A program made the position numbers and the translations under genes. The notes under the pieces were generated by a model, which saw nothing but the letters and a program-made list of their open reading frames with translations, made no database searches and had not been told where the DNA came from. Positions 23,919 through 31,016 of a stretch of DNA of 42,983 bases are shown here, piece by piece; position 1 is the stretch's first letter; each line of letters begins with the position of its first letter. This DNA is from a virus: positions 1 through 42,983 of the IMG/VR virus record IMGVR_UViG_3300007541_000042; one strand, written 5' to 3'.

Positions 23919-26186
23919 TTAACAAAATGCGAAGTCTGATTTTAGAACTTCATTAAGGTCTAGCTTTCCCCTGCTTGGAAATAGATCTAAAGAGTTAGTT
24001 TGAGCGAGAAGCTGTGATAGCGGATCGCTTTCATAAAATTTTAGAAATTCTTTACGAGTTATTTGGAAAAGCTCATTCATGTTTCCGGGATGACAACCAA
24101 AGCTATCATGTACCGTTGTAACTACAAAATCTGAATTGTTCACAATTAGGGTTAGATGAGCCGCATCAAAAGAGTGAACAATATTTGGTGCCGCGCCTGT
24201 TGCTTGTTTTCTACGATCTAATTTACCATCTTCTTTAGGTTGAATGGTTAATTGTATACCTTTTCCTCTATTAGATTTACAGAATCGAACACGAACGCGA
24301 ACTTCTTTAGTTTTAAGGTATTCTTGAACTGCAGGAAAGTTTGTGATTGGTACTTTCCATGATAAGAACTCATTTTTAGCATTGGCTCTTTCTGCTAAAG
24401 TCTGAAATAAAGCCAACATTGTTGCTGGCCCTTTTAATTTACGCATCATAGTATTTCTAAGCAAATCCCCAAAAGGATTAGACCATGACTTGTCTTTAAA
24501 TTTTAAATTTTCATTTAAAGTTTTAGTATCATCAAAAACCTGATCTCTAACACCTTGTCTAGTTACTCCATACCCCAATGTCATAACTGGACGCTTAACA
24601 GTTTTACGCTGAAGCTTTGGATCTTCCTTTAATAATTGCCAAAATGGTATATAAATAAATTTATCAAACTCTTTATTTTCTTTTCGCCATTCATCTAATT
24701 CTTTAAAAGCCAAATCCTTGTCTTCTTTAGTGATTGCTATTTCTCTTTTTAATTTAATATTTTTTATTTCTTCTAGGAGCCTAGGTAGCTCTTTTTTAAC
24801 CGGGTGATCCTCTAACTCTTTATCTAATTTCTCTAGTTCTTCCCATGTTTTTTCAGCTACATACATGTATACATCGCCTGGGTTTTGGGTAGGCACTAAA
24901 TTAACTAGCGGGCCAATTTCTTCGTCTAAAGAAAGAGCAGTGAGATGCTGGACCCCGTTATTAGAGCCATCAATAAAGATAGGAACATAGCACACATAAT
25001 CTTCAATTTGGTTTCCTCCAATAATTTGCCAATCTTGGATTGCTTGCCACTCAAAAGCGCAAGCTAATACAGACCATGGCTTGTCTGCTTCCATCCATCC
25101 TCGATTTTTATAAGGGTTCGTTGCCCAATCAATGATTGAATCCAAATTATTTTCTACATATTTAACTCTTTCGTCTAGGGTTAATTTATCTTCACCAATA
25201 GAGTTTGCTGTGTGAAGAGCAAGCCAATAACCGCCAGTTTCACCTAATTTAACGCCTTCTCCGTATTGAATTAAGCCTTTCGCGTTATCTGAGCTTTGCT
25301 CATTTAAATAGGGAGTCATAGGGTAGATTCTACCACGAAAATCACAATTATACGCTTGATAAAAAGGTTTTTCTCCTATCTTATTAGCTATGGTTTTAAT
25401 AAATTCCGCTTCTAAAAACATACCTGCCCGACTAGCAACCATTTCTTCTTTGTCGTGTTTAAAAGGAGATAAGCTGTGCGGTTTATAATCTCTCTTTAAC
25501 AAATCTTCTTTAGATTGACTAGCTAACAAATTTTTGTAAACTTCAAATACTTTTTGATTTATAAGGTATGGTGTTTTTTGTAATTTGTTAATAGCATCAT
25601 AAACAAGTTTTGATGACAAAGGCGTAATGGTTTTTAAGGTACTAGTGGAAGCCCCTCGAATTAGCGGAGCCTTAAGAGTAGTATGATAATGAGAAGTCCA
25701 ATCTTTAGCAGGACTTAACAAAGGAAATTCTGGAGAATTATTAATGTCTTCGCTTTCAATTATTTTATGCAATAAATCGTAATCATTACAAACTAAAGCA
25801 TAAAGTGCATTTTCATTTGATTTAGAAGAACGTCCTTTATTAACCAGCTTTATATCTAGAAGCTGAACTCCTCTTTTTGGAAAATCTTTATTACAAAATG
25901 CCTCTAATATTTTAACTCCACAATGTACAGCGCACTTTGTTTCCTCTTTGATAGTCTCTTCATTAAAATGCATTCTGATTAGGGACCCTAAAGATACCGC
26001 TACAGAAGTCATAGATGAACCTTGAATGACTCCCATTGTTACTTTACTAATTACTAGATTATAAATTTCGTTTATTGCCTTATCAAAATCTTTTTCTAAG
26101 TGAGCCCATAACCAATGAACATGGCTACGGCGGTCCTTAGTTGTGAGCAGTCTTTCTGACAAACTCGCAATAATTTGATCTCGCAT
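23919..26186 (-). CDS. Single-subunit (T7-like) RNA polymerase
   Basis: A 755-residue DNA-directed RNA polymerase. Motifs: DFRGRIYP (282-289), motif A FIDGSNNGVQH with catalytic D406, motif B VKRPVMTLGYG (K531, Y539), NIVHSFDAAHL, motif C TTVHDSFG with D694, and C-terminal SDFAFC, nearly the same as the T7 end. T7's enzyme has 883 residues; here the segment before DFRGR is about 140 residues shorter, so the N-terminal promoter-binding domain is reduced. It should read the four TGATCACTCTATAG-type promoters. GAGGAAA precedes the ATG. The gene lies after a hairpin/promoter element at 26487-26574. Confidence 0.96.
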   Translation of the reverse strand: MRDQIIASLSERLLTTKDRRSHVHWLWAHLEKDFDKAINEIYNLVISKVTMGVIQGSSMTSVAVSLGSLIRMHFNEETIKEETKCAVHCGVKILEAFCNKDFPKRGVQLLDIKLVNKGRSSKSNENALYALVCNDYDLLHKIIESEDINNSPEFPLLSPAKDWTSHYHTTLKAPLIRGASTSTLKTITPLSSKLVYDAINKLQKTPYLINQKVFEVYKNLLASQSKEDLLKRDYKPHSLSPFKHDKEEMVASRAGMFLEAEFIKTIANKIGEKPFYQAYNCDFRGRIYPMTPYLNEQSSDNAKGLIQYGEGVKLGETGGYWLALHTANSIGEDKLTLDERVKYVENNLDSIIDWATNPYKNRGWMEADKPWSVLACAFEWQAIQDWQIIGGNQIEDYVCYVPIFIDGSNNGVQHLTALSLDEEIGPLVNLVPTQNPGDVYMYVAEKTWEELEKLDKELEDHPVKKELPRLLEEIKNIKLKREIAITKEDKDLAFKELDEWRKENKEFDKFIYIPFWQLLKEDPKLQRKTVKRPVMTLGYGVTRQGVRDQVFDDTKTLNENLKFKDKSWSNPFGDLLRNTMMRKLKGPATMLALFQTLAERANAKNEFLSWKVPITNFPAVQEYLKTKEVRVRVRFCKSNRGKGIQLTIQPKEDGKLDRRKQATGAAPNIVHSFDAAHLTLIVNNSDFVVTTVHDSFGCHPGNMNELFQITRKEFLKFYESDPLSQLLAQTNSLDLFPSRGKLDLNEVLKSDFAFC

Positions 26187-26195
26187 TAGATTTCC

Positions 26196-26450
26196 TCATT
26201 TATTAGTAGAAAGGCTCATTGCCTTCGCAACAGCGTCAAAAACATATTCTCTAAGCCAAATATCATATTCTAGATCAGTGACGTTTTCATGCTTTTTAAA
26301 TTCAAAATAATCATCATGATTATGTAGAAGTGATTTAATAAGAAAATCAAGTTCTTCATAAACTGTTTCAAAAACACGATCCCCTACAAAAGGATTAACT
26401 TGATCTTGTAGTACTTTAAACTCTTCTTCAAAAAGGTCTAATTGGGTCAT
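26196..26450 (-). CDS. Small acidic protein with N-terminal clamp-binding-like motif
   Basis: I start at ATG 26448-26450, with AAGGA 7 bases upstream; a TTG five codons earlier is less likely. The 84-residue acidic protein begins MTQLDLFEEE. QLDLF matches the bacterial sliding-clamp binding peptide (QL[S/D]LF) exactly, at an exposed N-terminus. The rest is helical and unrecognised. It is the first gene after the embedded phage promoter at 26517 and just before the RNA polymerase gene. Binding the host beta clamp, to recruit or block it, is an inference from the motif. Confidence 0.65.
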   Translation of the reverse strand: MTQLDLFEEEFKVLQDQVNPFVGDRVFETVYEELDFLIKSLLHNHDDYFEFKKHENVTDLEYDIWLREYVFDAVAKAMSLSTNK

Positions 26451-26482
26451 ATTTAAATCCTTCAAAAAAAAATAAGAATATT

Positions 26483-26574
26483 AAAAACCCCCTACACTAC
26501 ACAAAGCTTATTCTGCCTATAGAGTGATCAATATCACTTTATAAGCAAAATAAGCTCTGCGTAGCGCAGGGGGT
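26483..26574 (-). terminator. Long hairpin with U tract, containing a phage promoter
   Basis: Bases 26487-26528 pair with 26533-26574 around the loop ATTG (minus strand). Of 42 positions, 35 are Watson-Crick and six more are G-U in the minus-strand RNA, leaving one mismatch; five T follow at 26487-26483. In RNA from upstream this is either a very strong intrinsic terminator or an RNase III-type processing hairpin. RNA started at the embedded promoter has only the 3' arm and cannot form it. Confidence 0.85.
26517..26532 (-). promoter_or_regulatory. Phage (T7-like) RNA polymerase promoter inside hairpin
   Basis: Minus-strand TTGATCACTCTATAGG with +1 G at 26517, identical in core to the sites at 18239 and 39889. 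It forms part of the loop and 3' arm of the hairpin at 26483-26574. Downstream are the QLDLF gene and the RNA polymerase gene, so the polymerase would activate its own gene. Confidence 0.85.
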
Positions 26575-26583
26575 AGGGTCGAT

Positions 26584-26940
26584 CTATTCTACACTTTCTT
26601 TTTTAGTAGAAGTTTGATCTTTATTAATAGCGTTTTTCTTTCGGTTTTTAGAAACACGCTCTTTTTCATTGATTTCATTTAAACGTGAACAACTTGCTTC
26701 AATATCTTCAAGTAATTGCCATATTTCAGCCAGTTTTAGTTTAATTTCATTTAAGTTAGGTTCAAGAAAAGTTAAACGCTGTAGTTTTTGATTGAGTCTG
26801 TCTCCCTTAATACGAACCTCATTCTCAATCCCTCGAAGGCGTTGAGAAACAGATCGGCGTAAGTCATCAAATTCCGCAGTGTTTAATTTGCTTTCAGTAA
26901 ACTCTTTTAATGAATTAAGAACTTTATCAATAGATGTCAT
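26584..26940 (-). CDS. Coiled-coil protein, early region
   Basis: A 118-residue, almost wholly helical protein with heptad-like spacing (for example LRRSVSQRLRGIENEVRIKG, then LKLAEIWQLLEDIEASCSRL) and a Lys-rich, probably disordered end (about 95-118). It is the last early gene before the hairpin. GGAGATA precedes the ATG, which overlaps the previous stop. It may act by binding a host protein, but no target can be named. Confidence 0.65.
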   Translation of the reverse strand: MTSIDKVLNSLKEFTESKLNTAEFDDLRRSVSQRLRGIENEVRIKGDRLNQKLQRLTFLEPNLNEIKLKLAEIWQLLEDIEASCSRLNEINEKERVSKNRKKNAINKDQTSTKKESVE

Positions 26941-27295
26941 TTGGTATCTCCTTAAAAGATAAACGTATTGTTAAATAACTAGAATCAAAAGCAGGAACAA
27001 TTAGTCTAAAATAATTTTTACTAAAAAAACCAACAGCTACTGCAAACCTTCCTTTAGGAAAATTAGAATAGCCATGAGCCTTTCCAAGCAAAAAAGCAAA
27101 AGGACCGAGCCTAAACAACTTACCCTCAATAAAAGATTTAACTCCAAAAGAATTAAAAAACTCTAAAAAGAAATAATCGAATAAAACTCTACCATAAGCT
27201 TGGTTTTTCATACCTTCTAATAAATTTTCGTGTTTCAATTTACCAAAAAGCCTATTGTGTTTAACTCTGCTATCATAAACAACATAGCTATTCAC
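26927..27295 (-). CDS. Hypothetical basic protein, early region
   Basis: I prefer the GTG start at 27293-27295 because AAGGAGG, the best Shine-Dalgarno of the region, lies 4 bases upstream, and the overlap with the previous gene falls to 8 bases. An ATG at 27329-27331 (12 codons longer, AAGGG upstream) is the alternative. The 122-residue product is basic and rich in Phe, Gly and Tyr with many short beta-like stretches (KGRFAVAVGFFSKNYF). No family recognised; such a composition suits a small beta-barrel or RNA/protein-binding domain. Confidence 0.6.
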   Translation of the reverse strand: MNSYVVYDSRVKHNRLFGKLKHENLLEGMKNQAYGRVLFDYFFLEFFNSFGVKSFIEGKLFRLGPFAFLLGKAHGYSNFPKGRFAVAVGFFSKNYFRLIVPAFDSSYLTIRLSFKEIPNDIY

Positions 27296-27440
27296 AGACC
27301 CTCCTTTTTTCACTAAACTTTTGTCTAGCATAAAATACCCTTTTCTTTTGATCTCTTGTTAATGCGTTCCACTCAAGATCTGTAAATGGGTAAAATGCTT
27401 TTTGACGTAAGGTCATTTTTTCAAATTGTTCTGTAGTCAT
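27288..27440 (-). CDS. Hypothetical small basic protein, early region
   Basis: A 50-codon frame from ATG 27438-27440 to TAG 27288-27290. It begins MTTEQFEKMTLRQKAFYPFT and is helical and basic toward the end (RDQKKRVFYARQKF). Its ATG overlaps the preceding stop (TAATG) and GAGG lies about 10 bases upstream. It fills a gap between two better supported genes. The pattern 'MT...QKAFYPFTDLEWNALTRDQKK' suggests a short DNA- or protein-binding helix pair; not identified. Confidence 0.55.
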   Translation of the reverse strand: MTTEQFEKMTLRQKAFYPFTDLEWNALTRDQKKRVFYARQKFSEKRRVCE

Positions 27441-27712
27441 TACGCGTACTCCTCTTCAAAAGAATGAGCCGCTTGTTGTATAAACAAATCTTTATTAATT
27501 TCATAAAGACGATCTACAAGGGTTGTAACTAGATTTGGGTTGATTCCTAGATATTCTTGAACAGAACACAATTTAGAATACAGTTGATATTTGGCTTCTA
27601 AGTGTACAGCTTTCTCAAAGCCATAAATACTGGTAGTATCATAAATTACATTAGCAGAAACATCAATAGAATCAACAATAGAGTTTAGTACTTCAAGATC
27701 AAAAGTTTTCAT
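27440..27712 (-). CDS. Hypothetical protein, early region
   Basis: A 90-residue acidic helical protein starting MKTFDLEVLNSIVDSI. It has no recognisable motif. Its translation start uses the leader AAGGAAATACTTATG, which recurs almost unchanged at the starts of the genes ending at 28293 and 28685, suggesting coordinated early translation. Confidence 0.6.
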   Translation of the reverse strand: MKTFDLEVLNSIVDSIDVSANVIYDTTSIYGFEKAVHLEAKYQLYSKLCSVQEYLGINPNLVTTLVDRLYEINKDLFIQQAAHSFEEEYA

Positions 27713-27752
27713 AAGTATTTCCTTAATAGATAAGATTTAGGTTTAGTTAAGG

Positions 27753-28043
27753 TTAAAGACCGGTGTTATAAACATCTTCTAGTGCCTTATAAAAGGATAC
27801 TAAATGACGCTCGTTTTTAAGTACATACTCAATACCGCTAGCAATATCTTCCTGTACATTATCGTTCCCTTTGTTAATAGTGCCAATGTGACAATCAAAA
27901 TCACCTACTTCAAAGCAGACAACTCGACCGTAACCTCTGGCTATATTAATGTCAGGAGTCATGTAAAACCCACGAGGAGTTATTTTAATATTGTCCATAA
28001 CAGAATCGATATCATTCATAGAACAACCGTGATATAAGAGCAT
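27753..28043 (-). CDS. Putative ADP-ribosyltransferase-fold protein, early region
   Basis: I start at ATG 28041-28043 because AAGGGGG lies 8 bases upstream and the domain begins at once; an in-frame ATG at 28112 would overlap the previous gene by 53 bases. The 96-residue product begins MLLYHGCSMNDIDSVM and continues with TPRGFYMTPDINIARGYG and VVCFEV. 'LYHG...GFYxT...A..YG' is the pattern of DUF3990/ART-like NAD-binding folds (the His and Tyr contact NAD; a late Glu is catalytic; E74 in the ASGIEYVLKNE segment is one candidate). T4 uses such enzymes to modify host RNA polymerase early. Activity and target are inferred. Confidence 0.55.
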   Translation of the reverse strand: MLLYHGCSMNDIDSVMDNIKITPRGFYMTPDINIARGYGRVVCFEVGDFDCHIGTINKGNDNVQEDIASGIEYVLKNERHLVSFYKALEDVYNTGL

Positions 28044-28059
28044 TGTAGCTACCCCCTTT

Positions 28060-28293
28060 TTAGTCATACCACTTGCAAGTTTTTTCCGGAGTATCATAAG
28101 CAGACTTTGCAACTTTTAATGAATCTACAAGTCTTTCATATCGATCCATATGAATACGGCGTATATGATATTCTACCCTTTCCATATTGCACATTAAACT
28201 AAGTCCCTTTTGTAAATAAAAATCTACAAAAATTACAGAACAAGCTAAAGATATTATTGAGAAAAAGAACAAAGAATTAATAAAAGTACGCAT
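28060..28293 (-). CDS. Small membrane-anchored protein or lipoprotein, early region
   Basis: A 77-residue protein whose first 25 residues are hydrophobic and include ISLACS, which has the form of a lipobox (L-A-C), so it could be a lipoprotein; a plain membrane anchor is equally possible. The rest is basic and helical. The start uses the repeated early leader (AAAGGATATACTTATG). Function unknown; a membrane protein this early could act in superinfection exclusion. Confidence 0.6.
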   Translation of the reverse strand: MRTFINSLFFFSIISLACSVIFVDFYLQKGLSLMCNMERVEYHIRRIHMDRYERLVDSLKVAKSAYDTPEKTCKWYD

Positions 28294-28316
28294 AAGTATA
28301 TCCTTTTATATTAGGT

Positions 28317-28685
28317 TTAGGCTTTAGATTTAGATTCTATTTTATTCCAAATAGAGCAAGACTGTTTAGCAAGAATTAGAAGATCACCATTATAGTCTTC
28401 TTCTGCAATTGTAATACAAAGGTCATAGAAATTCATTTCACTAATTTCTTTCCATTCCTTTTCTGCTTCTTCAGCTTCAAGAATTAAAGCGTCTAATGAA
28501 TCTTCGATAACTTCAGAAACGTTATTAGTCACTGTCTCATACTGAAAAACTTGCTCACTAAGAGTTTCCTTATTTTCAAGGTAAGACTCACAAATGCCTA
28601 ATATTGTCATAGCTAAGAAGAAAGATATAACAAAATCAGCATAAGAGATTTCAGGTTTAAAAAAAGATTTAACAAGAGATTTCAT
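28317..28685 (-). CDS. Membrane protein with acidic helical domain, early region
   Basis: A 122-residue protein with one membrane helix (about 16-35, ADFVISFFLAMTILGICES) after a basic N-terminus, then a long acidic helix (about 40-90, rich in Glu). The start carries AAGGAATATACTTATG, the shared early leader. It lies just after the second copy of the TATAAT repeat. Unknown function. Confidence 0.6.
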   Translation of the reverse strand: MKSLVKSFFKPEISYADFVISFFLAMTILGICESYLENKETLSEQVFQYETVTNNVSEVIEDSLDALILEAEEAEKEWKEISEMNFYDLCITIAEEDYNGDLLILAKQSCSIWNKIESKSKA

Positions 28686-28732
28686 AAGTATATTCCTTAT
28701 AGAGATTAAGATTAATTAATTTGAGATTTTAT

Positions 28733-28769
28733 TTTCTCATTATAGATACATAGTTTTTCTCACTTTTTT
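28733..28769 (-). promoter_or_regulatory. Putative host-type promoter, repeat copy A
   Basis: A 37-bp sequence repeated exactly at 29054-29090. On the minus strand it holds TATAAT (28744-28739), the ideal bacterial -10 box, preceded by a T/A-poor GTGAGAAAAACTATG stretch. No good TTGACA -35 is seen at 16-18 bases. It precedes the gene ending at 28685 by 54 bases. Likely an early promoter for host RNA polymerase. Confidence 0.6.
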
Positions 28770-28780
28770 AGGCTAAATTT

Positions 28781-29035
28781 TTAGACAAATTCCTTTAATA
28801 AAGCCACGGTAAGCATAAACCAAGAAACAGCATTAAGCATTATAAGCGCTCGATCTTTCCAAATAACAGCTACCCAACACCACAAGCTAACACCTAACCA
28901 TCCAAAACCAAGATCAAAAAATCTGTATTCTGGACCCGCAGATCTCATGGCTAGAGAAATTAAAATGATAACAGAGGCTACCCATTTTAAATACCAGTCA
29001 AAATTTTCAGGATACCAATTATCATCAATTTTCAT
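28781..29035 (-). CDS. Three-TM membrane protein, first early gene
   Basis: An 84-residue hydrophobic protein with three membrane segments (about 14-30, 44-60, 63-80) and several Trp residues at interfaces. AAAGGAGG precedes the ATG. It is the first gene after promoter copy B and the late terminator, so it should be among the first phage products made. Function unknown. Confidence 0.65.
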   Translation of the reverse strand: MKIDDNWYPENFDWYLKWVASVIILISLAMRSAGPEYRFFDLGFGWLGVSLWCWVAVIWKDRALIMLNAVSWFMLTVALLKEFV

Positions 29036-29053
29036 AAAACCTCCTTTAAGATA

Positions 29054-29090
29054 TTTCTCATTATAGATACATAGTTTTTCTCACTTTTTT
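29054..29090 (-). promoter_or_regulatory. Putative host-type promoter, repeat copy B
   Basis: The second exact copy of the 37-bp repeat, with TATAAT at 29065-29060. It lies between the structural-module terminator (29096-29115) and the first early gene (ATG 29035), the expected place of the first early promoter. The -35 region is again not canonical. Confidence 0.65.
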
Positions 29091-29095
29091 CGCGT

Positions 29096-29115
29096 AAAAA
29101 ACCCCCTTTCGGGGG
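29096..29115 (-). terminator. Strong rho-independent terminator at late/early junction
   Basis: On the minus strand CCCCC-GAAA-GGGGG (29115-29102) has a stable GNRA-type tetraloop and is followed by six T (29101-29096). It lies 5 bases after the stop of the hydroxylase/glycosyltransferase gene and ends the structural transcription unit just before the early promoters. Confidence 0.93.
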
Positions 29116-29119
29116 TAAT

Positions 29120-31003
29120 TTATGCATCAGTAGGGTGTCTTTTAGTCCAAAAAGTTAAACTATATTTAACACCACTTAATAGCTTTTCACAAGTATGACC
29201 ATGCGTAACTTGTCCGGGAAACAAAATCATGTCACCTACGGGTACCTTAGTGTTACATATGTCTTGCCTTGGGAAATATAATCTTGCGCCCGTGTAAGCA
29301 TCATTGAGCTTTACACTGCCTGTTACAAGGCTAGCGTCATGATGTAGAGGTAAATCTCTTTGTGTATCTAATGCGTATCGCATTAAGAATGCATCTCGTA
29401 AACCATAATGTTGAATTGGAAACCATAAAGACTCATAAAGCGGTCCAATTTCCTCATCAAATATATCTGAAAATTCTTGCCATAATCCAATTTCACTTAC
29501 TCGTATTTCTTGAGCAGGAAATTTGTCTCCCGGCAAAGGATTCCAATTTCCATTTTTATCGCCTAACTCTATTAGATAATTACACATCTCTTTACTAAGA
29601 AAAGAGCAAGTGTACATATCTCGATCTAATTGTTGTTTAACTTCTGGCTTTAAAAATTTTAAATTTTTAGAAATGTTAAAAGTTTGACCTTTAAATTTCC
29701 TTATATAAAGATTATCTAAACGCTCCAAAGCGTAGTTACCACCATTTCCGTGATAAATACAAGAAAAACATTTAGTTTCAGGATTGTAAATCATTTCATT
29801 TACAAGATCTGCTTTATCAAAATTAGTTTGAAAAATATAGCATTCTGTATCAAGTTTAATTCTATTTTTATTTTGAAGATATTTTAAGGTGTAATACCGT
29901 TGATCATCTTCTGAGTTACCTATTGGTGTTTCTATTATCTTTTTAATAGCTTTACAATGGCCTATAAAAGTTCCAGAATTTAGATACTTAAATCGAGTGT
30001 GAGCTGTAAATTCATCTGCTAATTCGGGATCTGGCCAACAGACCAGTTCTGCACTAAAAAGTATACTAGCGTTAAACGATAAAAATCTTTGGTGAATCTC
30101 ATCTAAATCTTGAGCAATAAAAGTGTCGTAACCGTCTAGAAACAATATAAGATCGTCATCGTCACACTCTTCCAAGGCCTCTCGCAGTAAATTGATTTTA
30201 ATGCCACCACCAATACTTGACATATCAAAACTTTCAGTATTTTCACCTAGAATATTTAAATCAATTCCGTAGTGATTACATGAATTAATTAGCCTGTACG
30301 CTTTTTCTTTTTCAGTAGCCACTGTAAATACTTTTAAATGCTCAAAAGGAAAATAATCCCCATCACCATGCAACTCTACATCCGTTGCTGACTCTTCTCT
30401 TGAAAGCTGAGTGGCTAAGCTTTTCTTAAAAGCAATGGGGCTTAACTGATCAAAACAACGAGAAATTAACTCATCAACCGGAATACCCTTGTAGACACTA
30501 AGAGAATCTAATAAAGCCTCAGCGCCTTTTGGAGTAATACCGTAAGCATGTGTTTGGTAAGCAAACCCTGGTATTACATAACTACCAAGGTCCTCCTTTA
30601 TTTCTGCCATTTCATTATAACCAAGATAAACAATATTGTAATTGTTACTAGCTAATAATAGTTTTACTTTTTCTTCGTTATAGCCTGATTGAAAAACAAC
30701 ATCATCTTCTAAGATTAAAATTGGTTCATTTAATTCTACACACTTTTTCCATAAAGCAACGTGAGATGCTAAACAACCAATTTCACCTTTGGTAAGTCTG
30801 CGATTATATATAGGGTCAATCCACTCGTGATTAGGTAAAAATCCTAAATTACGAATTTCATCGTAATTTTTCATTTTATAGCCGTTATAGGCATCAAACC
30901 ACTCAAAAGAAGAAGAATTTGCATCGACAGCCCATGAGTTTGTTTTAGTAAAATGCTCTCTTCGATCTTTTCTATGTAACAAATTTATACAGTATTTTTT
31001 CAT
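29120..31003 (-). CDS. Three-domain GT25 / PLOD-type glycosyltransferase / lysyl hydroxylase
   Basis: A 627-residue enzyme. Residues 1 to about 205: GT25 domain (GEIGCLASHVALW at 73-85, LEDD at 98-101, AYGITPKGAEALL at 153-165, PVDELI at 175-180), the family of animal collagen galactosyltransferases. About 221-425: domain like the glucosyltransferase of PLOD/LH3 (FLDGYDTFI near 288-297, FSAELVCWP, YLNSGTFIG, HGNG). About 455-627: 2OG-Fe(II) lysyl hydroxylase domain (LPLHHDASLVTGSV with H555/D557 region, PGQVTHGH, GVKYSLTFW; the usual 2OG-binding Arg is Lys). It is the last gene of the unit that begins with the collagen-like fibre, which is its likely substrate. AGGAAAG precedes the ATG. Confidence 0.88.
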   Translation of the reverse strand: MKKYCINLLHRKDRREHFTKTNSWAVDANSSSFEWFDAYNGYKMKNYDEIRNLGFLPNHEWIDPIYNRRLTKGEIGCLASHVALWKKCVELNEPILILEDDVVFQSGYNEEKVKLLLASNNYNIVYLGYNEMAEIKEDLGSYVIPGFAYQTHAYGITPKGAEALLDSLSVYKGIPVDELISRCFDQLSPIAFKKSLATQLSREESATDVELHGDGDYFPFEHLKVFTVATEKEKAYRLINSCNHYGIDLNILGENTESFDMSSIGGGIKINLLREALEECDDDDLILFLDGYDTFIAQDLDEIHQRFLSFNASILFSAELVCWPDPELADEFTAHTRFKYLNSGTFIGHCKAIKKIIETPIGNSEDDQRYYTLKYLQNKNRIKLDTECYIFQTNFDKADLVNEMIYNPETKCFSCIYHGNGGNYALERLDNLYIRKFKGQTFNISKNLKFLKPEVKQQLDRDMYTCSFLSKEMCNYLIELGDKNGNWNPLPGDKFPAQEIRVSEIGLWQEFSDIFDEEIGPLYESLWFPIQHYGLRDAFLMRYALDTQRDLPLHHDASLVTGSVKLNDAYTGARLYFPRQDICNTKVPVGDMILFPGQVTHGHTCEKLLSGVKYSLTFWTKRHPTDA

Positions 31004-31016
31004 TTAACTTTCCTAA

